A DNA stretch of 64,000 nucleotides from the NCBI RefSeq assembly GCF_018130955.1, contig NZ_JAFCJM010000016.1, positions 1 through 64,000 on the forward strand, in the 5' to 3' direction. Shown in pieces: positions 24,763-33,756 of this stretch; position 1 is the stretch's first letter; each line of letters starts with the position of its first letter. The notes beneath the pieces are model-generated. The model worked only from the letters and a program-made list of their open reading frames with translations. It searched no databases and was not told the origin of the DNA. The DNA is from Bradyrhizobium liaoningense. GTDB taxonomy: Bacteria; Pseudomonadota; Alphaproteobacteria; Rhizobiales; Xanthobacteraceae. The position numbers and the translations under genes are program-made.

Positions 24763-26315
24763 CGGTCTCTAGTCCGCTTGCTGGCGTTCCAATTGATCGG
24801 CAGCGTGATGGTGAATGTACTGCCTTGATTGAGCTCTGACGATACGGACATAGTGCCGCCCAGTCGGCGTACCAGTGCACGCACATGGGCAAGACCGATG
24901 CCCTGGCCCGGCTTGTCCTGGGTTCCGGCGCGGCGGAACAAGTCGAAAATGCGCTGATGGTCCTTGGCGTCGATGCCGCGGCCGTTGTCGGCAACTTCAT
25001 AGATCGCGTAGCCGAGCTTGGTGCGGCCACGGACCGTGATCTTGCCCGCTTCGTCGTTCCTCAGATATTTGACGGCGTTGTCGATCAGGTTGGAGAAGAT
25101 CTGCTCCAGCGCCAGACGGTCGCTCGTGATGTCGGGCAATTCGCCGATGCGGATTTCGGCGTTCGCCTCCGCGGCCTGATGGGCCACGGTCGCCGCGATG
25201 GCCTCCATCAATTCGCGCATGTCGATGCGAACAGGCTCGAACGCGCGCCGTCCTTCGCGGGTGAGGTTGAGGATCGCCGAGATCAGGCGGTCCATCTTGG
25301 CGATCGACGATTTGATGAAGCCGAGCGCCTCGGAAAAGTCCTGGGAGAGCTGCTTGTCCTGCGCTTCCAGCGTCTCGCCGCCATCGCCCGGGGCGATTGG
25401 CGGTCCGCCGGCCGGGACCTGGGTCAGGCTTGCGATGCGGCCGAAAATATCGTTGCGCAATTCCTCGAGCTCGCTGGTGAAGCCCATGATGTTGACGAGC
25501 GGCGAGCGAAGGTCGTGGCTGACGATATAGGCGAAGCGCTGGATTTCGTCGTTGGCTTCACGGAGATCGGCGGTGCGCTCGTCGACCGTGGTCTCGAGGT
25601 CGACATTGGCGTCGCGCAGGCGCGCCTCGGCTTCGTCGCGAAGCTGCGCGGAACGCCGCACCAGCCAGATCGAGACCAGGGCGAGCACCACGACCAGACC
25701 GGAGCCGATGCCGGTGAGGGAGGCAGCCAGGGTCTGGCTGCTGTCGGCATTTGCCGAGCGGAGCGTGAACAGCCGCTGCTCCTCGCGGAGCATGGCGTCC
25801 GCCGCATCCCGGATGGCGCCCGTTGTGTTGCCGGCGGCCGCTTCGCGGACGAGCGCGGTGGCGCTCGCGAAGTCACGCTGTTGGATGAAATTCATCTCGC
25901 GCGCGAACTGATCGAGCCTTGCTTCGACCGCCGGTCGGAGCTTACGGACGTTTTCCGTCTGCGCCGGATTGTCCTTGGTCAGTTCGGCGAGTCTCTCGAG
26001 ATGCGGCAGGATCGCCGCCACCGCGGTCTGGTGGTCGGTCCAGAGTTCCGGCCCGCGCGTGAGGAGAAATCCGCTGGCACTGCTCTCGGCGCGACGAATT
26101 TCCAGGAGCAGCGCATGAACCTGGTTCTCGACCTCGATCGTGTGGATCACGGCGGCGTTGTCGTCGCGGGCCTTGTTGACGAGGTAGACCGAGCCGGCGC
26201 TGATCACCGTCAGCACCAAGAGTCCCGCCGCAAGCAGCAGGATCTGCCAAAATGCACGCCGCCGCCTCAGGTCGGGCGTTGCGGCCAATTCGGTCCGGAC
26301 TTTAAGAATTTCCAC
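24759..26315 (-). CDS. CHASE3-domain membrane histidine kinase
   Basis: The 518-residue protein starts with a helix (FWQILLLAAGLLVLTVISAG at about residues 22-41), then a CHASE3 domain (VENQVHALLLEIRRAESSAS, FLLTRGPELWTDH), a second helix (LTGIGSGLVVVLALVSIWLV), a coiled linker, HisKA (His in RFAYIVSHDLRSPLVNIMGF) and HATPase (NLIDNAVKYLRND, DNGRGIDAKD, GQGIGLAHVRALVRRLGG). CHASE3 domains sense unknown extracytoplasmic cues. It is the promoter-proximal gene of the three-gene operon and overlaps the next gene as ATGA. Confidence 0.9.
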   Translation of the reverse strand: MEILKVRTELAATPDLRRRRAFWQILLLAAGLLVLTVISAGSVYLVNKARDDNAAVIHTIEVENQVHALLLEIRRAESSASGFLLTRGPELWTDHQTAVAAILPHLERLAELTKDNPAQTENVRKLRPAVEARLDQFAREMNFIQQRDFASATALVREAAAGNTTGAIRDAADAMLREEQRLFTLRSANADSSQTLAASLTGIGSGLVVVLALVSIWLVRRSAQLRDEAEARLRDANVDLETTVDERTADLREANDEIQRFAYIVSHDLRSPLVNIMGFTSELEELRNDIFGRIASLTQVPAGGPPIAPGDGGETLEAQDKQLSQDFSEALGFIKSSIAKMDRLISAILNLTREGRRAFEPVRIDMRELMEAIAATVAHQAAEANAEIRIGELPDITSDRLALEQIFSNLIDNAVKYLRNDEAGKITVRGRTKLGYAIYEVADNGRGIDAKDHQRIFDLFRRAGTQDKPGQGIGLAHVRALVRRLGGTMSVSSELNQGSTFTITLPINWNASKRTRDR

Positions 26316-26390
26316 TCCCCCGAGCGCAAATGCCGGCGAATAACGCCTCTGGAGACGTCCGGTTCCATGTCACGGGGGATCTCTTGCCGA

Positions 26391-27740
26391 TCACCCGCCG
26401 GACTGGCCGGCCAGGTACTGTTCCAGCCAGTGGATGTGATAGTCGCCGTTGATGATGGCGTCTTCGCGCACCAGGGCCCGGAACAGGGGCAGCGTCGTCT
26501 CGATGCCGTCCACCACCATCTCGTCGATCGCGCGGCGCAGCCGCATCAGGCACTCGGCGCGGGTCTTGCCGTGCACGATCAGCTTGCCGACCAGGGAATC
26601 GTAATAGGGCGGGATCGTGTAGCCCTGATAGACGGCGGAATCGATCCGCACGCCCAGACCGCCGGGCGGATGATATTGCAGGATGCGGCCGGGCGAGGGG
26701 CGGAAGGTCTGCGGATTCTCCGCGTTGATGCGACACTCGATCGCGTGGCCGATGATCGCGATCTCCTGCTGTTTCGCCGGCAGATCGCCGCCGGCGGCGA
26801 TGCGGATCTGCTCCAGCACGAGGTCGATGTCGGTGATGCTCTCGGTGACGGGATGCTCGACCTGGATGCGGGTGTTCATCTCGATGAAGTAGAACTCGCC
26901 GTCCTCGTAGAGGAATTCGATGGTGCCGACGCCGAGATATTTCATCTCGCGCATCGCCTTGGCGCAGGTCTCGCCGATCTTCGCGCGCGCGGCGGCGGTG
27001 AGCACGGGCGAGGGGCCTTCCTCCCAGACCTTCTGGTGACGGCGTTGCAGGGAGCAGTCGCGTTCGCCCAGATGAATCGCGCCGCCGCGGCCGTCGCCGA
27101 GGATCTGGATTTCGATGTGGCGCGGCTTCTGGAGGTACTTTTCCAAGTAGACGGAGGCATCGCCGAAGGCCGATCTGGCTTCGTTGGCTGCCGTCGATAG
27201 CGCAATCTGCAGGTCCGCCTCGCTGTGCGCGACCTTCATGCCGCGACCGCCGCCGCCGGCAGCCGCCTTCACCAGCACCGGGAAACCGATATCCCGGGCG
27301 ATCGCCATCGCGTCGTCCTCGGGGCCGACCGCGCCGTCGGAGCCGGGCACCACGGGGATGCCGAGGCGCTTGGCGGTCTTCTTCGCCTCGATCTTGTCGC
27401 CCATCAGGCGGATGTGTTCGGCCTTGGGGCCGATGAAATGCAGATTGTGCTCGGAGAGGATTTCCGCAAAGCGCGCGTTCTCCGACAGAAAACCATAGCC
27501 CGGATGCACCGCATCGGCGCCGGTGATCTCGCAGGCCGCGAGCAGCGCGGGCACGTTGAGATAGCTGTCCTTCGACGGCGGTGGGCCGATGCACACGCTC
27601 TCGTCCGACAGCCGCACATGCATGGCGTCGGCGTCGGCGGTGGAGTGCACGGCGACGGTCGCGATTCCGAGCTCCTTGCAGGCCCGCAGGATGCGAAGGG
27701 CGATCTCGCCACGATTGGCTATGAGGATCTTGTCGAACAT
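26391..27740 (-). CDS. accC: Acetyl-CoA carboxylase biotin carboxylase subunit
   Basis: This 449-residue protein is the ATP-grasp subunit that carboxylates biotin on AccB in the first step of fatty-acid synthesis. Clear landmarks: [40 protein letters not shown], the Gly-rich ATP loop in [56 protein letters not shown] and the C-terminal biotin carboxylase block from [13 protein letters not shown]. It is third in aroQ-accB-accC; 56 bases separate it from accB. Confidence 0.97.
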   Translation of the reverse strand: MFDKILIANRGEIALRILRACKELGIATVAVHSTADADAMHVRLSDESVCIGPPPSKDSYLNVPALLAACEITGADAVHPGYGFLSENARFAEILSEHNLHFIGPKAEHIRLMGDKIEAKKTAKRLGIPVVPGSDGAVGPEDDAMAIARDIGFPVLVKAAAGGGGRGMKVAHSEADLQIALSTAANEARSAFGDASVYLEKYLQKPRHIEIQILGDGRGGAIHLGERDCSLQRRHQKVWEEGPSPVLTAAARAKIGETCAKAMREMKYLGVGTIEFLYEDGEFYFIEMNTRIQVEHPVTESITDIDLVLEQIRIAAGGDLPAKQQEIAIIGHAIECRINAENPQTFRPSPGRILQYHPPGGLGVRIDSAVYQGYTIPPYYDSLVGKLIVHGKTRAECLMRLRRAIDEMVVDGIETTLPLFRALVREDAIINGDYHIHWLEQYLAGQSGG

Positions 27741-27796
27741 GGTGTCCTTAGGGGACGAGTGGCGCGCAGGATGTGGCGAGGCGTCGCCACTCCCAG

Positions 27797-28288
27797 CTAT
27801 TCAATGATCACCAGGGCTTCGCCGAATTCGACCGGCTGACCATCCTCGATCAGGATCTGCGTCACGGTGCCGGCGCGGGGCGAGGGGATCTGGTTCATCG
27901 TCTTCATGGCTTCGATGATCAGCAGCGTCTGGCCGACCGAGACCTTGGAGCCAACGTCGATGAACGGCTTTGCACCGGGCTCGGGCGCCCAATAGGCGGT
28001 GCCGACCATCGGCGAGGTCACCGCGCCCGGATGTTTTGACATGTCGGCGGGCGCTGGTGTCGCAGCCACGGTGACGCCGGCGATCGGGGCCGCGCTGATG
28101 GTGGGGACCGGCATGGGCATCGTCGCGGCGACGCTGATGTTGCGGGCGACGCGCAGGCGCAGGCCTGCGCGCTCGATCTCGATCTCGGTGAGGCTCGTCT
28201 CATCGAGCAGCAGTGCGAGCTCGCGGATGAGGGCGGAGTCGTCGCTGGAGAATTTTGCGTCTGATTTGTCGTCTGGCTGGCGCGCCAT
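27797..28288 (-). CDS. accB: Biotin carboxyl carrier protein of acetyl-CoA carboxylase
   Basis: The 163-residue protein has an N-terminal helical region ([20 protein letters not shown]), a flexible Ala/Pro linker, and a C-terminal biotinyl domain with the biotin-accepting Lys in [20 protein letters not shown] chose the ATG at 28288 ([10 protein letters not shown]); the frame is open farther upstream but unlike AccB. It carries carboxybiotin between AccC and the carboxyltransferase AccAD, whose genes are not in the window. Confidence 0.95.
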   Translation of the reverse strand: MARQPDDKSDAKFSSDDSALIRELALLLDETSLTEIEIERAGLRLRVARNISVAATMPMPVPTISAAPIAGVTVAATPAPADMSKHPGAVTSPMVGTAYWAPEPGAKPFIDVGSKVSVGQTLLIIEAMKTMNQIPSPRAGTVTQILIEDGQPVEFGEALVIIE

Positions 28289-28323
28289 GATCTCTGTTCC
28301 GAACCGTGTGTTGAAAGGGTGCG

Positions 28324-28791
28324 TCAGGCTTTGGCCTTGACGCCGATTTTGGCGGCAAGACCCTGTATCGCGAGGCGGTAACCCTCGATGCCGAAGCCGC
28401 ACAGCGACGCGAAGGCGGCGCGGGCGGTGTAGGAGTGGTGGCGAAAACTCTCGCGGGCGTGGATGTTGGTGACGTGCACTTCCACGGTCGGGATCTGGAC
28501 TGCCAGCAGCGCATCATGAAGCGCGATCGAGGTGTGCGAATAGCCGCCGGCGTTGATGATGATGCCGCGCATCTTCCTGGCATGCGCCTCGTGGATGAAA
28601 TCGATCAGCTCGCCCTCGCGGTTGGACTGGCGGCAGTCGGCCTTGAGGCCGAAGAGCGCTGCCGCCTCGCGGCACAGCGCCTCGACGTCGGCCAGCGTCG
28701 CATGGCCGTATTTCTCCGGTTCGCGCGTCCCCAACATGTTGAGGTTCGGGCCGTTGAGAACGAGAATCGTATCGGTTGCTGGTTCAGCCAT
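28324..28791 (-). CDS. aroQ: Type II 3-dehydroquinate dehydratase
   Basis: The 155-residue protein has the usual type II length and motifs: [20 protein letters not shown] with the catalytic Tyr at its end, [20 protein letters not shown] followed by [11 protein letters not shown], and [20 protein letters not shown] with the catalytic His. It converts 3-dehydroquinate to 3-dehydroshikimate in aromatic amino-acid synthesis. The start could be 28791 (MAEPATD) or the ATG six bases upstream; the aligned family start favours either. It is first in an operon with accB and accC, a common alphaproteobacterial arrangement. Confidence 0.93.
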   Translation of the reverse strand: MAEPATDTILVLNGPNLNMLGTREPEKYGHATLADVEALCREAAALFGLKADCRQSNREGELIDFIHEAHARKMRGIIINAGGYSHTSIALHDALLAVQIPTVEVHVTNIHARESFRHHSYTARAAFASLCGFGIEGYRLAIQGLAAKIGVKAKA

Positions 28792-28970
28792 TTCCATCCC
28801 GCAGAAGGTGCTTGGCGCAGGTGGCGGGGTTATAGGTAACAAAGGGCGTCAGGGGAAGCCTTGAAGGACCTCGGAAGGGGCTTCAAACAGCTCATCCGGC
28901 TTGCAAAAACCTGTGCGGAAGCTACGGAAATTGCTTGTTAACCAGTCCAAAGCATGGCTGTCGGCCATAT

Positions 28971-28999
28971 GCAAAGGGGCGGGCATTGCTGCCCGCCCC
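28971..28999 (-). terminator. Rho-independent terminator of the DUF1236 gene
   Basis: On the minus strand GGGGCGGGCA, loop GCAA, TGCCCGCCCC is followed by TTTGC. The 10-bp GC stem lies 24 bases beyond the stop codon at 29023. The T-tract is short, so strength is uncertain. Confidence 0.65.
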
Positions 29000-29022
29000 C
29001 GAAGCGTCTCGTCCGCCGTGCC

Positions 29023-29829
29023 TTAGACGTTCAGGACGGCCACGATCTCGAAGGTCGCCGGATCGATGATCACGATTTCCTCGCGGACCAGGATGTACTT
29101 GTAGGCCCGCCATTCCGGATAGATCGTCACGACCCGGGACGGCAGGGCGTGAAGCGTGATGCCCTCGCGCGGCACGCGGGTACCGACCGAAATGTTGAAG
29201 TTCACGTTGGTCACCGGCGCCACCTTCTCCTCGCGGATGACCGAGGTGATCTGCGTGCGCTGCTCGGTCGAGAGCTTGGCGCTCGCGCCGGCCTGGCCGA
29301 CGGTGGTCGAGGACGAAGTACCGGTCTGGCCCTGGGCCTTCATATCCGTGCTGGTGCCGGGGCGGGTCTCGGCGCTGCTCTTGCTCGCTGCGCCGCTCTT
29401 GCTGTCCTCGGCCTTCATGTCCTTGGTGCCGGACTTGGTCTGGGTCTCCGAGCTCATGCTCTTCGACTTGTCCTGCTGACCTTCGGTGCGTTGGCCCTTG
29501 GTGGCGCCGGCCTTGTCGTCAGCCGACTGGTTCTTGTGCATCGTGCCGGAGCGGTCGTCCTTCATGGCGCCGGACTTGTCCTCGGACTTCATGGCGCCAC
29601 CAGCCTGTCCGACGGTGCCCTTGTCCTTGGTCGCATCCTTATCCTTGTTCGTTTCCTTGTTCATGGCGCCGCCGTGCTCAGCCGCGCCACCCGAAGGCTG
29701 CGAGTGCTGTTGCATCGGCTGCGCGCTGGGCGAACCGGCGTCGCGGTTCATCGTGCCCTGTGCGTTCGCCAGGCCGGTTCCGGCGACGAGCGCGAGCGCG
29801 GCAACCGAGATCATGAAGCGATTAGACAT
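29023..29829 (-). CDS. Exported DUF1236-domain protein, low-complexity stress protein
   Basis: The 268-residue protein has a signal peptide (FMISVAALALVAGTGLANAQ), about 130 residues of Lys/Asp/Ser/Thr/Gly-rich hydrophilic sequence resembling LEA-like proteins (TKDKGTVGQAGGAMKSEDKS, KGQRTEGQQDKSKSMSSETQ), and a C-terminal DUF1236 domain (LSTEQRTQITSVIREEKVAP, YPEWRAYKYILVREEIVIID). The ATG at 29829 has GAGGAGAG 5-12 bases upstream. A perfect EcfG-type promoter lies 45 bases upstream, and the hydrophilin-like middle fits a desiccation or osmotic-stress role in the periplasm. This function is inferred. Confidence 0.8.
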   Translation of the reverse strand: MSNRFMISVAALALVAGTGLANAQGTMNRDAGSPSAQPMQQHSQPSGGAAEHGGAMNKETNKDKDATKDKGTVGQAGGAMKSEDKSGAMKDDRSGTMHKNQSADDKAGATKGQRTEGQQDKSKSMSSETQTKSGTKDMKAEDSKSGAASKSSAETRPGTSTDMKAQGQTGTSSSTTVGQAGASAKLSTEQRTQITSVIREEKVAPVTNVNFNISVGTRVPREGITLHALPSRVVTIYPEWRAYKYILVREEIVIIDPATFEIVAVLNV

Positions 29830-29873
29830 TGAAACTCTCCTCACGTGTTTTGTGCGTCATTGCCCGCGCCGAC

Positions 29874-29898
29874 AACGAAAGGAGATATCGGTTGTTCC
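29874..29898 (-). promoter_or_regulatory. EcfG (general stress) promoter of the DUF1236 gene
   Basis: On the minus strand GGAAC (29898-29894), exactly 16 bases, then CGTT (29877-29874). This is the full GGAAC-N16/17-CGTT consensus of the alphaproteobacterial sigma factor EcfG, controlled by PhyR-NepR. Confidence 0.75.
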
Positions 29899-29989
29899 TG
29901 AACTTCTCTTGTTCCGCGGCGTTTGTTTGTTGAACGCCGGATGAATGGAAGCGCCGCGTTCGCGACACCTGCGCGCAGGAGACGGCGCG

Positions 29990-30022
29990 AAAAACAAAGA
30001 GGCCGGCGCTCCGGCCGGCCTC
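29990..30022 (-). terminator. Rho-independent terminator of the DsbA-like gene
   Basis: On the minus strand GAGGCCGGC, loop CGGAGC, GCCGGCCTC, then TTTGTTTTT. It begins 29 bases past the stop at 30051. Confidence 0.85.
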
Positions 30023-30050
30023 TCGAAAACGCTTGCGATCGTGAGTGGGA

Positions 30051-30818
30051 TCAGCAGGTCGCCTTGCCGCAGCGTGCGATGCCGATCTTTTCCTTGAGCG
30101 CTTCGACGCCGACGGCGCCGACGATGATCTGCTTGCCGATGACGTAGCTCGGCGTGCCGTTCATGCCCATCGCTTCGGCGAGCTTGAAATTCTCTTCGAT
30201 GGTGGCGCGCACTTCGGCGCTCGAGAGATCCTTCTCGATCCTGGCGGTGTCGAGGCCCGCTTCCTTGGCGGCAGCCATCGCGTGCGCCTTGTCGGCCTGG
30301 CCACGGCCGCCCAGGAGCTTCTGGTGGAAGTCGAGATATTTCTTGCCGGTGGGATCCTGCATGCGCACGGCAACCGCCACTTGGGCTGCTTCCACCGAGC
30401 CCTGGCTTAGCACCGGAAACTCCTTCAGCACGACCTTGAGCTTGGAGTCGCCCTTCATGATCTCGATCATGTCGGTCATCGCGCGCTTGCAGTAGCCGCA
30501 ATTGTAATCGAAGAACTCGACGAAGGTGACGTCGCCGTCCTTGTTGCCGAGCGTCACCTGGCGCGACGAGTTGAAGATCGCGTCCGCGTTCATGGCAATG
30601 CTCGCCTCGTGCTTGGCGGCTTCGGCCGCGGCCTGGCGCTTGGTGAGCTCGGCCATTGCTTCCTCGAGCACCTCGGGATGGGTGACGAGATAGTTCCTGA
30701 CAATGGCCTCGATGTCCGAGCGCTGGGTGTCGGAGAAGCTCTGGGCCGAGGCGGGGCCCGCGGCGCCGAACATTGCGAGCGCAAACAGCGCGGGAACGAG
30801 CAGGCGCAGCGAAGGCAT
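30051..30818 (-). CDS. DsbA-family periplasmic thiol:disulfide protein
   Basis: The 255-residue protein has a signal peptide (LRLLVPALFALAMFGAAGPA) and an N-terminal helical segment (YLVTHPEVLEEAMAELTKRQ) that resembles the Com1/BdbD-type lead, then a thioredoxin fold with an inserted helical domain. The redox motif is C-x-x-C in FFDYNCGYCKRAMTDMIE, and the cis-Pro is in GMNGTPSYVIG. It likely oxidises or repairs cysteine pairs in the periplasm. The ATG at 30818 has GAGGATT about 5-11 bases upstream; a TTG two codons further would also be open. It stands alone, with its own terminator. Confidence 0.9.
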   Translation of the reverse strand: MPSLRLLVPALFALAMFGAAGPASAQSFSDTQRSDIEAIVRNYLVTHPEVLEEAMAELTKRQAAAEAAKHEASIAMNADAIFNSSRQVTLGNKDGDVTFVEFFDYNCGYCKRAMTDMIEIMKGDSKLKVVLKEFPVLSQGSVEAAQVAVAVRMQDPTGKKYLDFHQKLLGGRGQADKAHAMAAAKEAGLDTARIEKDLSSAEVRATIEENFKLAEAMGMNGTPSYVIGKQIIVGAVGVEALKEKIGIARCGKATC

Positions 30819-30889
30819 TGGCAAATCCTCTTGTCGAAACCGGTTTCGGAAAAGCGTCCCCTCTGGGACTAGTGATGCTCGGTTTAAGT

Positions 30890-32290
30890 CTAGTTACCGC
30901 GCGGCGGCTTCGCCGTCACGATGTCGTCAGCCTTGACCCATCCGGGTGTCCCCACCGCGAAGCGGGTCTTTGCGCGGGTGGCAAGCTCGCGCGCGGTCTT
31001 GTTATCGCCGCGCAGGTACGCGGCTTGTGCCGAAGCCAAGTCGGCCTCCGCATAGTCGCCCTTGCGGCCATAGGCCATCGCGAGCTGCGTGTAACCGATC
31101 GGCGCCTCCGGCTCGCGCGCCACCGCGGCACGGAGAATCCGGATGGCCTCGTCCGTGTAGGCCTTATTATCGGTTCCGACCAGCGCCTGCCCAAGTAACA
31201 TCTCGATGAGCGGCGCGTTGCCCGACAGGTGAACCGCCTTTTGCAGTGACGGGATGGCTTCGGCCGGCTTGCCGCTTTCCAGCAGCGCCTGACCGCGCAC
31301 CTCGTAGATGTACGGGTTGTTCGGCTGGACCTGGATCAGCGCGTCGATCTGCGTCAGCGCGCTGCGCAAATCGCCGTGCAGATAGGTGCTGATGGCGCGG
31401 GCATAGCGCGCCGGCACGCTGTCATTGGACTGGGGATAGCGGCGGTAGACGGTTTCCGGCCGCTCCATGAAGGCCGAGATCTTGGCGCGCGCCATGTCGT
31501 GGCGCAATTGCAGCGCCGGGTCGTCCTTCTTGTCCCAATAGGGGCTCGAGCGGGCGAATTGCGCCAGCGCCTCGACGCGCTCGGCGGGCATCGGATGCGA
31601 CTGCAGATAGGGGTCGGCGCCGCGGGCGGCAAACAGGCTCTCGCCGGTGAAGCGCTTGAAGGTCTCGTACATGCCGCGCGGCGACTGGCCGGTCGCGGTC
31701 AGGAACTTCACGCCGGCGCGGTCGGCATTCTCTTCCTGCTGGCGCTGGTAGGACAAGAGCGAGCGGCGGATCATCTCCTGGGGGCCGGCGACGGCCGCAG
31801 CACCGGCATTGGCAAGGCCGTTGTTCGGGTTGCCGCTGCGGGCGCCCGCAACCATCGCGCCGGCGCCGAGCAGCATGGCGATGATCATCTGGGTCTGCGC
31901 GGCAGCGAGCTGCTCGCGCAGCTTGGCGAGATGGCCGCCGGCCAGATGTCCGGTCTCGTGCGCGAGCACGCCGATCAACTGGTTCGGGGTCTCCGACTGC
32001 ATGATCGCGCCGTAATTGACGAAGATGCGGCGGCCATCGGCGACAAACGCGTTGAACGAGCTGTCGTTGAGGATCACCATCTGGATGTTCTGCTTCTCCA
32101 TACCCGCCGCACGCAGGATCGGGCGGGTATATTCGCGCAGCAATTGCTCGGTCTCGGTGTCGCGCAGGACGGGCAGTCCCTTGGCCTGCTGCGCCTGCGC
32201 CGCAGGCAGCGGCGACAGGGCGAGGCCCACCGCCGTCACCAGGGCGGTCAGGGCGGAGGCCTTCTTGCGTGAAACGAACTGGAGCAACAT
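30890..32290 (-). CDS. Periplasmic M48 metalloprotease with TPR repeats, BepA-like
   Basis: The 466-residue protein has a signal peptide (residues 1-35, ending LSPLPAAQAQ), a zinc-binding HExxH in GVLAHETGHLAGGHLAKLRE, a glutamate-type third ligand in the RQQEENADRAGVKFLTATGQ region, and about four TPR units from residue 280 (SALTQIDALIQVQPNNPYIY). BepA (YfgC) degrades stalled LptD and assists outer-membrane assembly; this protein has the same architecture. It is divergent from the aminotransferase gene. Likely outer-membrane quality control. Confidence 0.88.
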   Translation of the reverse strand: MLLQFVSRKKASALTALVTAVGLALSPLPAAQAQQAKGLPVLRDTETEQLLREYTRPILRAAGMEKQNIQMVILNDSSFNAFVADGRRIFVNYGAIMQSETPNQLIGVLAHETGHLAGGHLAKLREQLAAAQTQMIIAMLLGAGAMVAGARSGNPNNGLANAGAAAVAGPQEMIRRSLLSYQRQQEENADRAGVKFLTATGQSPRGMYETFKRFTGESLFAARGADPYLQSHPMPAERVEALAQFARSSPYWDKKDDPALQLRHDMARAKISAFMERPETVYRRYPQSNDSVPARYARAISTYLHGDLRSALTQIDALIQVQPNNPYIYEVRGQALLESGKPAEAIPSLQKAVHLSGNAPLIEMLLGQALVGTDNKAYTDEAIRILRAAVAREPEAPIGYTQLAMAYGRKGDYAEADLASAQAAYLRGDNKTARELATRAKTRFAVGTPGWVKADDIVTAKPPRGN

Positions 32291-32452
32291 CGATCGGTCT
32301 TGAAATGCAGTTTCGTGTTTGGCTTGGCGATTGGCGGCGGACCGGATACGGGATATGCCCTAATGAACCGCACAATGCGGCCAGTCTGGGGCGCATCGGC
32401 CCCGGTTCCCGGTCCCGGAAGGGGCCGGCGGAGAGCGAAATAGCAGATATCC

Positions 32453-33640
32453 ATGGTTGAGGCGACCTTGAGAAACCGGCTGGGACAATGGCTGGAGCCG
32501 TCCCGTCGCAGCGATGTTCCCCCGTTCATGGTGATGGACGTGATGGCGGCCGCGGCGCGAATCGAGGCGGCCGGCGGCCATGTCATCCCCATGGAGGTGG
32601 GCCAGCCCGCAGCATCCGCTCCCAGGACGGCGATTGCGGCCGCGCACGCGGCCCTCGACACCGGGCGGATCGACTACACCTCCGCGCTCGGCATCCCCAG
32701 CTTGCGCGAGCGCATCGCCCGCCATTACCGCGATGCCTATGGCTGCACGGTCAGCCCCGACAGGGTGGTCGTCACCACGGGGTCCTCCGGCGGATTCATC
32801 CTCGCATTCCTGTCGATGTTCGAGCCCGGCGACCGGGTCGCGGTCACGGTGCCCGGCTATCCGCCGTACCGCCACATCCTCACCGCGCTCGGCTGCGAGC
32901 CGGTGCTGATCGAGACCACGAACGAGACGCGTCATGCGCTGACCGGCGAGGCCTTGCTGGCCGCCCATCGCAAGGCGCCGCTGAAGGGCGTGCTGGTCGG
33001 CAGCCCGGCCAATCCCACGGGAACGATGATGTCGAAACAGGCGCTGTCGAGCCTGATCGCAGCGGCGGAAGGCGCGCGGATCCGCTTCATCTCGGACGAG
33101 ATCTATCACGGGCTCGACTATGCGTTCCAGGCCGTTACGGCAGCCGCGTTGTCCGAGCAGGCGCTCGTCATCAACTCCTTCTCGAAATATTTTTGCATGA
33201 CGGGCTGGCGCGTCGGCTGGATGGTCGTGCCGGAGATCCTGGTCCGGCCGATCGAGCGGTTGCAGCAGAACCTGTCGATCTCGGTGCCGGCGCTGTCGCA
33301 GATCGCGGCCGAAGCGGCTTTCGACGGCGCGGCAGAGATGGAGGAGATCAAGCACGGCTACCAGGAGAACCGCCGCATCCTGATCGAGGGCTTGCCGAAG
33401 GCGGGGCTGACTCGGTTCCTGCCCGCGGACGGCGCATTTTACCTCTATGCCGACGTCTCCGACTTCACCTCCGACAGTTTTGCCTTTGCCCAGGAGATGC
33501 TGGAGAAGGCCCATGTTGCGGCGACCCCGGGCATCGATTTCGACCCGGTTCACGGCCGCTCGTTCATCCGCTTCTCCTACGCCCGCTCGGCCGAGGAGAT
33601 GCGCGAGGCGGTCGAGCGCATCGCCCGCTGGCTGCGTTAG
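32453..33640 (+). CDS. PLP-dependent aminotransferase, class I/II
   Basis: The 395-residue protein has the fold-type I pattern: TGSSGGFILAFLSMFEPGDR for the phosphate-binding loop, VGSPANPTGTMMSKQALSSL, an Asp-Glu-Ile-Tyr block in ISDEIYHGLDYAF, and the PLP-binding Lys in NSFSKYFCMTGWRVGW. It resembles the aspartate aminotransferase and MalY/PatB-related groups; N-terminal PPFMVMDVMAAAARIEAAGG and the DYTSALGIPSLRERIARHYR stretch are typical. The amino donor and acceptor cannot be fixed. It stands alone; 116 bases separate it from dctA. Confidence 0.9.
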   Translation: MVEATLRNRLGQWLEPSRRSDVPPFMVMDVMAAAARIEAAGGHVIPMEVGQPAASAPRTAIAAAHAALDTGRIDYTSALGIPSLRERIARHYRDAYGCTVSPDRVVVTTGSSGGFILAFLSMFEPGDRVAVTVPGYPPYRHILTALGCEPVLIETTNETRHALTGEALLAAHRKAPLKGVLVGSPANPTGTMMSKQALSSLIAAAEGARIRFISDEIYHGLDYAFQAVTAAALSEQALVINSFSKYFCMTGWRVGWMVVPEILVRPIERLQQNLSISVPALSQIAAEAAFDGAAEMEEIKHGYQENRRILIEGLPKAGLTRFLPADGAFYLYADVSDFTSDSFAFAQEMLEKAHVAATPGIDFDPVHGRSFIRFSYARSAEEMREAVERIARWLR

Positions 33641-33756
33641 CGCTGTCAATTTAACTGCAGGCCCACTTCAAGCGGCAGGCGGCATTGACTCTGTCCGCCT
33701 AATGGAATTTGGGTGAGCACAAGGGACAAACGCCGTTCACGGGGAGGAACAACTTC

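Noticed and set aside
33641..33756. Sigma-54 promoter of dctA
   Set aside because: No GG-N10-GC pair with the right context is in the gap.
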